Positions 29,530 to 38,596 of a DNA stretch of 64,000 nt are shown here, in pieces. Every line of letters starts with the position of its first letter. Position 1 is the first letter of the stretch. The notes under the pieces were generated by a model that searched no databases, was not told where the DNA came from, and saw only the letters and a list, made by a program, of their open reading frames with translations. Source of the stretch: Erwinia typographi (GTDB taxonomy: Bacteria > Pseudomonadota > Gammaproteobacteria > Enterobacterales > Enterobacteriaceae); the NCBI RefSeq assembly GCF_000773975.1, contig NZ_JRUQ01000028.1, positions 107,926 through 171,925 of the forward strand. The letters are read 5' to 3'. The position numbers were made by a program, and so were the translations under genes.

Positions 29530-31473
29530 TTACCCTCCGCTCTGCTGAAAGGCAGCAATCAGCGTAGAAACCTGTTTAAATTGCTCGCGCTTGCCATCGG
29601 CATTTTTAAGCTCAATCAGTTCGACAGGTAATGCCTGCTGTTCATTGCGTGAGGGCTGATGATCCTGATGATCGTTGAATTTCTTCGAGCTCAGATCGCG
29701 GAACTGGCTGCCATCACGAATAATCGTCGGGCGAATAAAGAGGATCAGGTTGCGTTTGATCTTTTTCTTCGATGTGGTGCTGAACAACTTGCCAAGGTAG
29801 GGGATATCGCCTAATACCGGCACTTTTTGTTCGACATCTGACAGGGTCGTATCAAGCAGTCCACCAACCACTACGGTTTCCCCGCTGCCTACCAGCACCG
29901 AGTTATTCAGCGTGCGGGTGTTGAAGGTCGCGCCAAGATTCTCACTGCTGGCGGTAGAACTCTCCGCCACGCTGGAGACTTCCTGTTCAATCTTGAGAAA
30001 GACCGAGTCGCCCTGATTAATCTGCGGCTTAACCTTTAATTTGATACCAACGTTTTTACGCTCGACGGTATTGAAAATGTTATCGCTGTTAGTGGTTTGC
30101 GAGCCGGTGAGGACAGGAACTTCCTGACCCACGCTGAACACGGCCTCAATATTGTCCAGCGTAACGATGCTAGGCGTGGCCAGGATATCGTTATTGGTAT
30201 TGCTCTTTAGCGCGCTGACCAGACCCGCCCAGTTGTTATGACGGAAGCCAACGCCTAAACCCGTTATGTTCTGAACCGTCCCAGCCAGTGAGGCGCTCTC
30301 CATAATGCCCATCGCAGTGCCGTTATTGGACGGGAAGTTACTGCCGCCGCCGTGCTTATTGAACCACTGCACGCCAAGGTTAAATCCCTCGGCATCCTGA
30401 AGCTCGACGATCACGGCTTCGACCAGAACCTGCGCACGACGAATATCTAATTGTTCAATAACGTTTTCCAGCTCAACCATCATGTCCGGCTGAGTAGTAA
30501 TAATCAGGGAATTGGTTTGTTCATCAGCCTTAATGCTGGTGCCCTTTAACAGGGCTGGGCTTGATGGGGAAGAGGCGGTATTGCCGCCGTTTTCCATGTT
30601 GGCGCTCATACCGGTCAGAACTTCCACCAGTGTGGTGGCCTGAGCATACTTCAGGTAGATGACTTTGGTTTTCCCCTGTGAAGTATGCTTGCGGTCCAGT
30701 TTCTGGATCAGGTCCAACGCCGCACGACGCAGGCCAGCCTCACCCATGACCAAAATACTGTTGGTGCGCTCATCAGCGATCATCTGTAACGACTGAGTCG
30801 CAGGGCGGGCGTTTTTTTTATCGTTATTTAGCATTTCGCCCGCCAGGCGAATGATTTCTGCGGCAGAAGCATGAGCAAGAGGGTAAACGTCGATATGACG
30901 ATCGCCTATTTTATCGAGGCGCTTAATGACCTCCAGCAGCCGGTTAATTACGCTGCTCTTACCGGTGAGTAACAGACTGTTGGAACCTTCAAAGCTGGTA
31001 ATAATGCTGCCGCTGCCGCCATCCACCCTTTCCAGTGGCGGCACCAGTTCGTGGGCAGCCATATTGTTGATGGTCACAACCCGTGTCGACAGCGCATCTC
31101 CTCCCGGCGTCTTACCATCATTAATCCTGGCATTCCCACCGGCAAGACTTAAGGGCACTATTTTCAGGACGTCATTGTCCATCTCCACGACGTTATAGCC
31201 ATGTACATCAAGGACATTAAGGAAAAATTGGTAATACTGTTCCTCATCAAGCGTATCGTAACTCTTAACGGTAATATTACCGGTTACGCCAGGCTGGATG
31301 ATGACGGTTTTATTCAGCGCCTGGCTGATGGTGTTGATAAATTCCTGAATATCGGTGTTTTGAAAGCTGGCGTTATACTTCTCTGCCCAGGCAAGGGGGG
31401 AGAGCATCAGGGTGAAAACAAAATAGATCGCCGCTCTTAAGTGCGGAGAAAAAACGGTAGTACGTCCCTGCAT
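29530..31473 (-). CDS. gspD: Type II secretion outer-membrane secretin GspD
   Basis: A 647-residue secretin. Signal peptide to about residue 30 (LAWA), then N0 ([20 protein letters not shown]), N1, N2 and N3 domains, then the secretin pore domain (~330-590) with the [11 protein letters not shown] and [12 protein letters not shown] blocks. The C-terminal tail (~590-647) would be the S-domain bound by the pilotin. I choose the ATG at 31473, with AAGGAG eight bases upstream; a GTG at 31479 is too close to that site. It is similar in size to E. coli GspD of the chitinase-secreting system. Confidence 0.97.
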   Translation of the reverse strand: MQGRTTVFSPHLRAAIYFVFTLMLSPLAWAEKYNASFQNTDIQEFINTISQALNKTVIIQPGVTGNITVKSYDTLDEEQYYQFFLNVLDVHGYNVVEMDNDVLKIVPLSLAGGNARINDGKTPGGDALSTRVVTINNMAAHELVPPLERVDGGSGSIITSFEGSNSLLLTGKSSVINRLLEVIKRLDKIGDRHIDVYPLAHASAAEIIRLAGEMLNNDKKNARPATQSLQMIADERTNSILVMGEAGLRRAALDLIQKLDRKHTSQGKTKVIYLKYAQATTLVEVLTGMSANMENGGNTASSPSSPALLKGTSIKADEQTNSLIITTQPDMMVELENVIEQLDIRRAQVLVEAVIVELQDAEGFNLGVQWFNKHGGGSNFPSNNGTAMGIMESASLAGTVQNITGLGVGFRHNNWAGLVSALKSNTNNDILATPSIVTLDNIEAVFSVGQEVPVLTGSQTTNSDNIFNTVERKNVGIKLKVKPQINQGDSVFLKIEQEVSSVAESSTASSENLGATFNTRTLNNSVLVGSGETVVVGGLLDTTLSDVEQKVPVLGDIPYLGKLFSTTSKKKIKRNLILFIRPTIIRDGSQFRDLSSKKFNDHQDHQPSRNEQQALPVELIELKNADGKREQFKQVSTLIAAFQQSGG

Positions 31474-31549
31474 AGCCACTACTCCTTGTCGCTGTAATAA
31501 ACGGGCCAGGAAAATCGCCTCGGTCCCTGTCTTATCAGAACTCTATTTG

Positions 31550-32068
31550 TTACATCCGTTGTGAAACATAAAAACCATCAACGCTGAAAATGACTCTGTC
31601 AGTAAAAATTCGGACGATGACCGCGCCATTGTCCAATTGCTCACCTGGCCGGTAACTCTTTTGTTGTCCGGCGAATTCAACGATCGCCACACCCTGCTGC
31701 CTGTTGTCACTGCTAAGCAGGCCTTTGATAACCACCGGCAGTTCACCGGCTGGGGCCTGGAGAAGCAACGCATCGTCCGGCAACGCTGCCGCTACGGCAA
31801 AACGTGGGTCGGAATGGTGTTCACTGCTGTCTGGATCGCCACTTCTGATAACGTTGGTCAGAGCATTCAGGCTATAGCCGCTTTTTTCCTGCACGGGAAG
31901 AGACATTTTCCAGTTCTCCTCTACAAGTAATTTAACGGCCTGTTCCTGCTTTTTCATAAGCTGAAAATCAGTAAAGATCATGCTACCAAGATGACCGGCC
32001 AGGCATATTATGATGATATTGGCGCCCATTACCGGCAGAGAAAAATGAATATTTTTTATCCGCTGCAA
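31550..32068 (-). CDS. gspC: Short GspC: TM plus homology region, no PDZ domain
   Basis: A 172-residue bitopic protein: one helix (~13-35), a linker, and a C-terminal HR domain (LPVVIKGLLSSD ... AIVEFAGQQKSYRPGEQL ... VIFSVDGFY) that contacts the N0 domain of GspD. Family members of ~270-300 residues carry a PDZ or coiled-coil domain after the HR domain; here the protein stops right after it, and the 76 bp to gspD cannot encode it. It opens the gspC-to-gspS run, with its promoter probably in the ~100-bp gap after the chitinase gene. Confidence 0.9.
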   Translation of the reverse strand: MQRIKNIHFSLPVMGANIIIICLAGHLGSMIFTDFQLMKKQEQAVKLLVEENWKMSLPVQEKSGYSLNALTNVIRSGDPDSSEHHSDPRFAVAAALPDDALLLQAPAGELPVVIKGLLSSDNRQQGVAIVEFAGQQKSYRPGEQLDNGAVIVRIFTDRVIFSVDGFYVSQRM

Positions 32069-32094
32069 GTAGAATTCCTCGTCTGAATAAGTAA

Positions 32095-32120
32095 AAGGAG
32101 GGAAAATTAATTCCCTCCCT
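32095..32120 (-). terminator. Terminator between chitinase gene and gspC
   Basis: An 8-bp inverted repeat (GGAGGGAA / TTCCCTCC) with a 6-nt loop; the minus-strand transcript then reads UUUUACUU. It should end most chitinase transcripts, with some read-through or a separate promoter feeding gspC. Confidence 0.8.
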
Positions 32121-32169
32121 GCTACATTATCAAGCTATCTATCCCTGAAATAGCGGACAGGGATTAGCG

Positions 32170-33990
32170 TTATTGATTAACGATATAAGTGTAAATATAG
32201 CTTGAAGCATACTTAGTGGAACCAGGGTTACCACTGGTACGAATCACACCAATTTTATCGCCTTTTTTCAGTTCCTTCGCATTCATGAACACCCGAACTT
32301 CTGAGTCGTTGGTTCCTTTATCAATATTTGCGTAATACGCCTTACCGTTAAAGGTTTCCATGATGTATTTGCCGTTCAAAGTCACGCGATAGTCGACAGG
32401 CTGATTAAACAAAGTCTTATCGAGGTAAACACTCACTTGATTACCTGAAGTAGTGATATATTTCACCGCTGTATCAGCGGTGTATTTCACCCCTTTTTTA
32501 ACGACAACTTGCTGGATGGATTTCCATGTATTATCCACATGCAATGAGACAATATCCCCCTCTTTCAGCGCGTTTGCTGGCGTATAGCTAACGACTTTAA
32601 TGCCTTTTTCTGCATTGGCTACTGATGAGTAGTAAGACTTGCCTTTACTAAATTCAAAGACGTACTTACCGTTCACTCTTACTTTATAGATACCCTTTTT
32701 GTAGGTATCTTCAGAAGCATAGAGTTTGATCTCGCCGCCGTTATGATAATCCACGTACTGCAACTGAGGGGCTTTAGAAACGTCAGGAATGGTCAGCTCA
32801 ACGGTCGGAGTTTCAGGTACTTCTGGCTCCTCTGGTGCTTTGGGCTCCTCTGGCACATCTGGTACTTCCGGGACCAAAGGCGAAGTATTTTTAGCCACCT
32901 TAACCATCTCGTTCAGATATGAAACCTGCTCAGCAAAAGACGTCTGATTGGTAGAGGAACCTAAAGTCCACGCAAAGAAGCCACCGAAACCATTTTCGGA
33001 CTGCCATTTAATACGCTCAAGATTATTTTCCTTGCTTTCAACAAAGTTGCCGCCGTCAGCCCATTGGCTATTAATCGTGGCGCCTACCAGGATTTTGCTC
33101 TTATCGCCAACCGCTTTGGCATAATTCTGCATGGCAACTTTATATTTAAAGTTTTTACCCGCGTCATAGGTCATTACGTTGAAAAAGTCGAACAGATCTT
33201 TACTGTCCTGCAGAAGCTTAGTCACTTCACCGTTGTGAGAAGAACGGGCATTTTCGATGTAAGAGCAATTTTCAATGACAGAAGGTTGAGCGCAGTTTTC
33301 AGGATCGGCCCCCACATGGTAGGTTGTCAGGCTCAGCAGCTTCTCGTTACCTACCAGCGCACGCAGACGCTTGACCAAATCCAGCAGATTGTCATTCTCC
33401 TGCTGAGTCAGACGGGCCGCTTTTTCAAAGTCAAAATCAATCCCGTCCAGATAGACATCGCCGCCATACTGATACTTATCGTACTCACATTCATTCGCGT
33501 AATTAAATGCCTGACATTCGCCAACCACTTCTTCCGGCGTCAGTCCTCTTTTATAGACTGGGAAAGGTGTTTTCAGCAGTTCTGCCAAATTTTTTGCAAC
33601 AGTTTCACGCTGTTCTGGGGTGCGAATATAAGACCAGATACTTTCATAGGTTTGGCCGCCAAATGCCACCATCACTTTCTTCTCTGGGTGATTATACTTC
33701 AGCTGTGTCCAGCCAAGATATTGCTGCTTCATCCAGTAAGGATCGTAATTCGGAACCTCGGCCATACCATCAGAAATGCTAACCTTACCGTTGCTATCCC
33801 ATGCGCCAAAAGAGAGCATAAAGATCTCAATATCTGATTTATTAAGCCCATCATTCAGCTTTTCAATATCCGGTAAACCCCATGAGGTCAGATAGCTGAC
33901 TGTACGAGCATTCTCTGCAGCGCCAGCAGGCATCATCTGTGCCATCAGTGCGCAACCCATCAGGGTTGCCAGAACAGTTTTCTTCAACAT
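32170..33990 (-). CDS. Secreted GH18 chitinase with C-terminal tandem repeat module
   Basis: A 606-residue glycoside hydrolase. Signal peptide ~1-25 (MLKK start, AGAA cleavage region). The GH18 barrel spans ~28-365 with the catalytic DGIDFDFE at 182-189 (acid Glu189), the MTYD motif at 273-276 and FFAWTLG at 338-344. A Pro/Glu-rich linker (~369-403) leads to two related ~85-residue repeats (410-496 and 505-600), each with a NGKY ... GK.YY ... LK.GD pattern. The ATG at 33990 is used because AGGGA lies 8 bp upstream; the frame also opens at a TTG at 34008. It is a probable substrate of the adjacent type II system. Confidence 0.93.
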   Translation of the reverse strand: MLKKTVLATLMGCALMAQMMPAGAAENARTVSYLTSWGLPDIEKLNDGLNKSDIEIFMLSFGAWDSNGKVSISDGMAEVPNYDPYWMKQQYLGWTQLKYNHPEKKVMVAFGGQTYESIWSYIRTPEQRETVAKNLAELLKTPFPVYKRGLTPEEVVGECQAFNYANECEYDKYQYGGDVYLDGIDFDFEKAARLTQQENDNLLDLVKRLRALVGNEKLLSLTTYHVGADPENCAQPSVIENCSYIENARSSHNGEVTKLLQDSKDLFDFFNVMTYDAGKNFKYKVAMQNYAKAVGDKSKILVGATINSQWADGGNFVESKENNLERIKWQSENGFGGFFAWTLGSSTNQTSFAEQVSYLNEMVKVAKNTSPLVPEVPDVPEEPKAPEEPEVPETPTVELTIPDVSKAPQLQYVDYHNGGEIKLYASEDTYKKGIYKVRVNGKYVFEFSKGKSYYSSVANAEKGIKVVSYTPANALKEGDIVSLHVDNTWKSIQQVVVKKGVKYTADTAVKYITTSGNQVSVYLDKTLFNQPVDYRVTLNGKYIMETFNGKAYYANIDKGTNDSEVRVFMNAKELKKGDKIGVIRTSGNPGSTKYASSYIYTYIVNQ

Positions 33991-34681
33991 TATGAATTTC
34001 CCTATCAAATGCTACAACATTTTGTTAACAAATATAAACTTCTTCCGGCGCGCTTTTTAGTTTCAATAAAATGCACCGACCAGATCTCATCTACCCTGTC
34101 AACAGCAGCGTCTTGATGCAATATTTAACCTGCACAAGCACCAGAAGGCACGGCGAAGCGCAAAGCTGGCATGCTTAAAAATACGCTGAAAGCAGAAATT
34201 AACCTTAAAGAATTTATTAAAAAAAATCTTAAGTCAGCACGCATCCTAAATTCCCCCTACTGAACACCACCGATAGCGGGATAGCCTGCCAGCATCGGCC
34301 GTTCTTAAGCCGATCAATTAAGTGAAATTTTCTACACAAAAAGGAAAAAACAAATCAACATTGCATACGGGCTGGCGAAATGCGAAAAAATAATTTTATC
34401 AGAAGGTTATATTAACCTTCCGATAGCTAAAGTACGCATTGTAAACCAGCGTAATTTTTATTCATTAAATGGCGCAACCTGCCGATACGGAATAAATAAA
34501 TAATTCAAGAGAGCTTAATGCGGTTGATTTTTTTATTGATAAATGTTCTTATTCTTTGCTGGCAGTGAGAAAAGCATCCTCAACATTGAGCAAGCCGGGG
34601 AAAATAAATTAACACTGCGAAAACACATCTTTACCAAAACGACACAGAAGAAATGTTTAAGAAATATTAAGGATGATATTT
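33991..34681. other. A+T-rich divergent intergenic region between chitinase and regulator genes
   Basis: About 690 bp without a credible gene. It is visibly richer in A+T than the flanking core genes. It holds a perfect palindrome (listed separately) and a second copy of its ATTAACCTT half-site at 34198-34206. Both the chitinase promoter and the regulator promoter must lie here. Confidence 0.8.
34402..34420. promoter_or_regulatory. 19-bp perfect palindrome, candidate operator
   Basis: GAAGGTTA and TAACCTTC face each other across 3 bp, a perfect dyad typical of dimer binding. It lies ~410 bp above the chitinase start and ~260 bp above the regulator start. A half-site copy (ATTAACCTT) is at 34198-34206. 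Confidence 0.45.
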
Positions 34682-35167
34682 ATGGATGTGAAATGTGATA
34701 AAATTTACCGTCTTAATAATGCGGTAATTTTTGTACCAAATAAAAATACTCTTATTTCATGCGCGGATAACAGCCAGCATGTTCTTTACAGCACGGCGTC
34801 ACGCTGTTTAGTATTATTAATTGAAAATATAGGGGAAATTGTTAATCACCGGCAGTTTTATGAGAGTGGGTGGGAGGCACAGGGCAAAGAAGTTACGCCC
34901 AACACGCTGTATCAAACGATCTCAGAACTTCGCAAGCAGTTAAAAAAATCTGGGGTGGGTAACAATATAATTAAGACATTGCCGAGACATGGCTGGTTTA
35001 TAGACCCCGCCACGCTGAGCGTAGAGGATTATATTGCTGAGGAAAATGCAGATAATTTTTATGCTGATAAAGAAGTGCTCAATGTGAATAAAGGCCGGCT
35101 CACTACGCTTCTGCCACGCATTGGCAAGTTAAAAGCTTTTGCCGTCTCGCTGGTGCTGATTTTGTAG
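34682..35167 (+). CDS. ToxR/CadC-like winged-helix regulator, apparently frameshifted in its membrane helix
   Basis: A 161-residue product from the ATG at 34682 (AAGGA eight bases upstream; an ATG at 34673 is less well placed). Residues ~1-105 are an OmpR/ToxR-type winged helix: LIENIGEIVNHRQFYESGW, VTPNTLYQTISELRKQL and IIKTLPRHGWFI. The frame stops within a hydrophobic stretch, AFAVSLVLIL. Adding one T in the TTTT run at 35160-35163 would extend the helix to FVAASASW and add ~40 residues to a TAA at 35284. So this looks like a membrane-anchored regulator broken by a 1-bp deletion or a sequencing error. It is divergent from the chitinase and may control it. Confidence 0.75.
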   Translation: MDVKCDKIYRLNNAVIFVPNKNTLISCADNSQHVLYSTASRCLVLLIENIGEIVNHRQFYESGWEAQGKEVTPNTLYQTISELRKQLKKSGVGNNIIKTLPRHGWFIDPATLSVEDYIAEENADNFYADKEVLNVNKGRLTTLLPRIGKLKAFAVSLVLIL

Positions 35168-35394
35168 CAGCAAGCGCCAGCTGGAGAGGTAAAGCATACC
35201 CAGCATCATTCTGGCGGGCATTAATCATCTGCGGTAATTCGATGATTAAGTGCCCGCGTTTATCGCTGGAGCTGGCTAAAGAGTAAGGTTCGGTGTGTTT
35301 TATTGCCTGGAAGAAGTGCGCAGTAAAGGCTATCCAGCGTGACGAATCATCATGCTGACTATTTTCCGGGGCGGTCTGGAGAGAAAGGGATATT

Positions 35395-35470
<76 letters not shown>

Positions 35471-35499
35471 ACTGCAATCTGGCATGGTCTGAAACAATC

Positions 35500-35575
<76 letters not shown>

Positions 35576-35604
35576 ACTGCAATCTGGTATGGTCTGAAAC
35601 AATC

Positions 35605-35680
<76 letters not shown>

Positions 35681-35721
35681 CCGGCGTACCGCAAAAAAAT
35701 CTGTCACGGTACGGGGTGCGC

Positions 35722-35749
35722 ATTATACGAGAAATGATTTCTGGAGCAA
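35722..35749 (-). promoter_or_regulatory. Promoter of the tRNA-Gly array
   Basis: On the minus strand: -35 TTGCTC, 16-bp spacer, perfect -10 TATAAT, followed by a GC-rich discriminator (GCGCACCC), the kind that responds to ppGpp. It would start transcription about 30 bp before the first tRNA. Confidence 0.8.
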
Positions 35750-35883
35750 GCCTGAAACCGCTTTTTTTTCTTTTCAGCGTTTAACCGCTGGATTTATCGG
35801 CAAAGTGCTAATTTATCCAGCATTGCCAGGGGTGATAAAGCCTCGCCAGCGGCCAGCCCCTCTCCCCCTCTCGCTGGTAAGCA

Positions 35884-36429
35884 CTAAAGCTGGATAAAGT
35901 GCTCACGATAGTAGGCCAATTCCGCCACCGATTCGCGAATATCATCCATCGCCTGGTGCGTTCCCTGTTTCTTAAAGCCCGGCAAAATACCCGGTTTCCA
36001 GCGGCGCGCCAGCTCTTTCAGAGTACTCACGTCCAGGTAACGATAGTGGAACCAGGCTTCCAGCTCCGGCATGTATTTAAACAGAAAGCGGCGATCCTGA
36101 CCGATACTGTTGCCGCAGATCGGCGAACTGTTAGCCGGCACCCACTGTTTCAGGAATTCAATCGTCGCCAGCTCGGCCGCGCGCTCGTCATACTGACTTT
36201 CCTTCACCCGCGTCACCAGGCCGCTGTTAGTGTGGGTTTTCACATTCCAGTCATCCATCAGCGCCAGCTGGGAATCGGACTGGTGAACCGCGAACACCGG
36301 CCCCTCCGCCAGAATATTCAGATCGGCATCGGTGACCAGAGTGGCAATCTCAATAATACGATCCTGCTCCGGGTTCAACCCGGTCATTTCAAGGTCAATC
36401 CAAATCAGGTTACTGGCATTTGCAGTCAT
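35884..36429 (-). CDS. orn: Oligoribonuclease
   Basis: A 181-residue DEDDh 3'-5' exonuclease that clears 2-5-nt RNAs. Exonuclease motifs: WIDLEMTGL (Asp, Glu), [11 protein letters not shown] (Asp) and [10 protein letters not shown] (His, Asp). The ATG at 36429 gives [15 protein letters not shown] and the E. coli length; the GTG at 36441 is unlikely. It is divergent from rsgA, with 96 bp between. Confidence 0.98.
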   Translation of the reverse strand: MTANASNLIWIDLEMTGLNPEQDRIIEIATLVTDADLNILAEGPVFAVHQSDSQLALMDDWNVKTHTNSGLVTRVKESQYDERAAELATIEFLKQWVPANSSPICGNSIGQDRRFLFKYMPELEAWFHYRYLDVSTLKELARRWKPGILPGFKKQGTHQAMDDIRESVAELAYYREHFIQL

Positions 36430-36525
36430 AGGGATTCTCACCGTGGCTTATATCGTCAAACGTTAGGGTGTATCATAAACGTTTTGCCCCGTCAGGGCGA
36501 AGCCTGCCAAGCCGTGTGAGGAAGA

Positions 36526-37587
36526 GTGAGTAAAAACAAACTGTCCAAAGGTCAGCAACGTCGCGTCAGTGCCAACCACGACCGTCGCCTTAAACAGCGT
36601 GCGGATAAACCAGAACCCGATGACAGCCTGTTTGGTGAAGCGCGGGATGGGGTGGTCATTAGCCGTTTTGGCATGCACGCCGATGTGGAAGATGCGGATG
36701 GTTCAGTGCACCGCTGCAATATTCGCCGGACTATTCGTTCGCTGGTAACCGGCGATCGGGTGCTGTGGCGTCCCGGCGTGCAGGGCGGCGCGACGGTTAA
36801 AGGCATTGTGGAGGCCGTTCATGAACGTACCTCCGTTCTGACGCGCCCCGATTTTTACGACGGTGTAAAGCCGATTGCGGCCAACATCAATCAGATCGCC
36901 ATCGTTTCCGCGATCCTGCCTGAGCTGTCGTTGAACATTATCGACCGTTATCTGATAGCCTGCGAAACGCTTGAGGTAGAGCCATTGCTGGTGCTCAACA
37001 AAACGGACCTGCTTGATGAAGAAGGCCGCGAATTTGTTGATGAACAAATGGAAATTTACCGTCGCATCGGCTATCGCGTCCTGATGGTTTCAAGCCATCA
37101 GAAGAACGGCCTGCAAGAGTTGGAAGCGGCGCTGACCGGCCGCATCAGCATCTTTGCCGGGCAGTCAGGCGTAGGTAAATCCAGCCTGCTGAATGCCCTA
37201 CTGGGGCTGGAGCTGGGCGCCAATGAGATCCTCACCAACGACGTGTCTGACGTTTCCGGGCTGGGACAACACACAACTACCGCCTCCCGTTTGTACCATT
37301 TCCCGCACGGCGGCGACGTCATTGACTCTCCAGGCGTCAGGGAATTCGGTTTATGGCACCTTGAGCCGGAACAAATCACCCAGGGATTTGTCGAATTTCG
37401 TGAGTTTTTAGGCCACTGTAAGTTCCGCGATTGTAAGCATGATAGCGATCCCGGCTGCGCCATCCGTGAAGCCGTTGAAAACGGCGAAATCGACGAGATG
37501 CGTTTCGAAAGCTACCACCGCATTCTGGATAGCATGTCGGATATGCAGCTGAAAACGCGGCGCAGCTTTTCAGAAAACAGTGACTAA
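36526..37587 (+). CDS. rsgA: Ribosome small-subunit biogenesis GTPase RsgA
   Basis: A 353-residue circularly permuted GTPase for late 30S maturation. Order: OB fold (~35-115), G4 NKTD, then G1 GQSGVGKSS and G3 DSPGVREFG, and a C-terminal zinc knuckle ([14 protein letters not shown]). It starts with GTG at 36526. Between G1 and G2 it reads [15 protein letters not shown], a few residues longer than E. coli as I recall it. Confidence 0.98.
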   Translation: MSKNKLSKGQQRRVSANHDRRLKQRADKPEPDDSLFGEARDGVVISRFGMHADVEDADGSVHRCNIRRTIRSLVTGDRVLWRPGVQGGATVKGIVEAVHERTSVLTRPDFYDGVKPIAANINQIAIVSAILPELSLNIIDRYLIACETLEVEPLLVLNKTDLLDEEGREFVDEQMEIYRRIGYRVLMVSSHQKNGLQELEAALTGRISIFAGQSGVGKSSLLNALLGLELGANEILTNDVSDVSGLGQHTTTASRLYHFPHGGDVIDSPGVREFGLWHLEPEQITQGFVEFREFLGHCKFRDCKHDSDPGCAIREAVENGEIDEMRFESYHRILDSMSDMQLKTRRSFSENSD

Positions 37588-37693
37588 CCTCGGCCTGCCC
37601 GCACGCCGCTGGCAGGCAACATAGCCTAATCACCAGGGCACTGTTACAATCCGCCCCGTTTCTCTATTTGTCTGATCAAGCCAGGAGGCTACT

Positions 37694-38593
37694 GTGTTGG
37701 ATCGTCTTAAACTCGGCCTGAATACTCTTCTGCCTAAAAAAGGCCTGACTGAACTGGCTGGCTGGGGCGCAGGCAAGCGCGCAGGCTGGCTCACCAAAGC
37801 CGTTATCGACGCTTTTGTCTGGTACTACAAAGTCGATATGAAAGAGGCGCAGAAGCCGGATACCGCCAGCTATCGCACCTTTAACGATTTCTTCGTTCGC
37901 CCTTTGCGCGACGACGCTCGCCCGATTGAAACCGATCCAAATCTGCTGGTGCTGCCAGCCGACGGCGCAATCAGCCAGCTCGGTCACATTGAAGGCGACC
38001 AGATATTCCAGGCCAAGGGCCACACCTATTCGCTGGAAGCGCTGTTGGCTGGCAATGCGGCGATGACGGAAATGTTCCGGGATGGGGAGTTCGTCACCAC
38101 TTACCTCGCGCCAAGGGATTATCACCGCGTGCACATGCCGTGCAATGGCATCCTGCGCGAGATGATTTATGTGCCTGGCGATCTGTATTCCGTTAACCCG
38201 CTGACCGCGCAGAACATCCCTAACCTGTTTGCCCGTAACGAGCGCGTTATCTGCCTGTTTGATACCGAGTTTGGTCCGATGGCGCAAATTCTGGTCGGCG
38301 CGACCATTGTTGGCAGCATTGAGACCGCCTGGGCAGGGACCGTCACCCCGCCGCGTGAGGGGATAATCAAACGCTGGAGCTGGCCAGGCGCTGAAGAAGA
38401 CGGCGCGGTTGTCCTGCTAAAAGGTCAGGAAATGGGCCGATTCAAGCTAGGCTCAACGGTGATTAACCTGTTTGCTAAAGAGAAGGTCAAGCTGGCAGAA
38501 AGCCTGACGCCAGAAACCAAAACGCGTCTGGGCCAGACGCTCGCCATCGCACTGCAGAAAACCAGTGCGGAAGACGTTTTACATCACTTATAG
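37694..38593 (+). CDS. psd: Phosphatidylserine decarboxylase proenzyme
   Basis: A 299-residue inner-membrane enzyme that makes phosphatidylethanolamine. It self-cleaves at the LGST motif ([10 protein letters not shown]) to form the pyruvoyl group. [12 protein letters not shown] and GSIETAW blocks are intact. Start is GTG at 37694 with AGGAGG ten bases upstream. The C-terminal alpha-chain tail is ~20 residues shorter than in E. coli (322). mscM starts 3 bp after its stop, so the two are coupled. Confidence 0.98.
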   Translation: MLDRLKLGLNTLLPKKGLTELAGWGAGKRAGWLTKAVIDAFVWYYKVDMKEAQKPDTASYRTFNDFFVRPLRDDARPIETDPNLLVLPADGAISQLGHIEGDQIFQAKGHTYSLEALLAGNAAMTEMFRDGEFVTTYLAPRDYHRVHMPCNGILREMIYVPGDLYSVNPLTAQNIPNLFARNERVICLFDTEFGPMAQILVGATIVGSIETAWAGTVTPPREGIIKRWSWPGAEEDGAVVLLKGQEMGRFKLGSTVINLFAKEKVKLAESLTPETKTRLGQTLAIALQKTSAEDVLHHL

Positions 38594-38596
38594 CAG

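Noticed and set aside
33064..33837. 257-codon plus-strand frame inside the chitinase gene
   Set aside because: Antisense shadow; the chitinase frame has catalytic motifs and a signal peptide, this one has none.
20440..35394. Integrase, transposase or insertion sequence within the secretion island
   Set aside because: All frames of meaningful length are accounted for by chitinase, gsp genes or the regulator; none resembles a recombinase.
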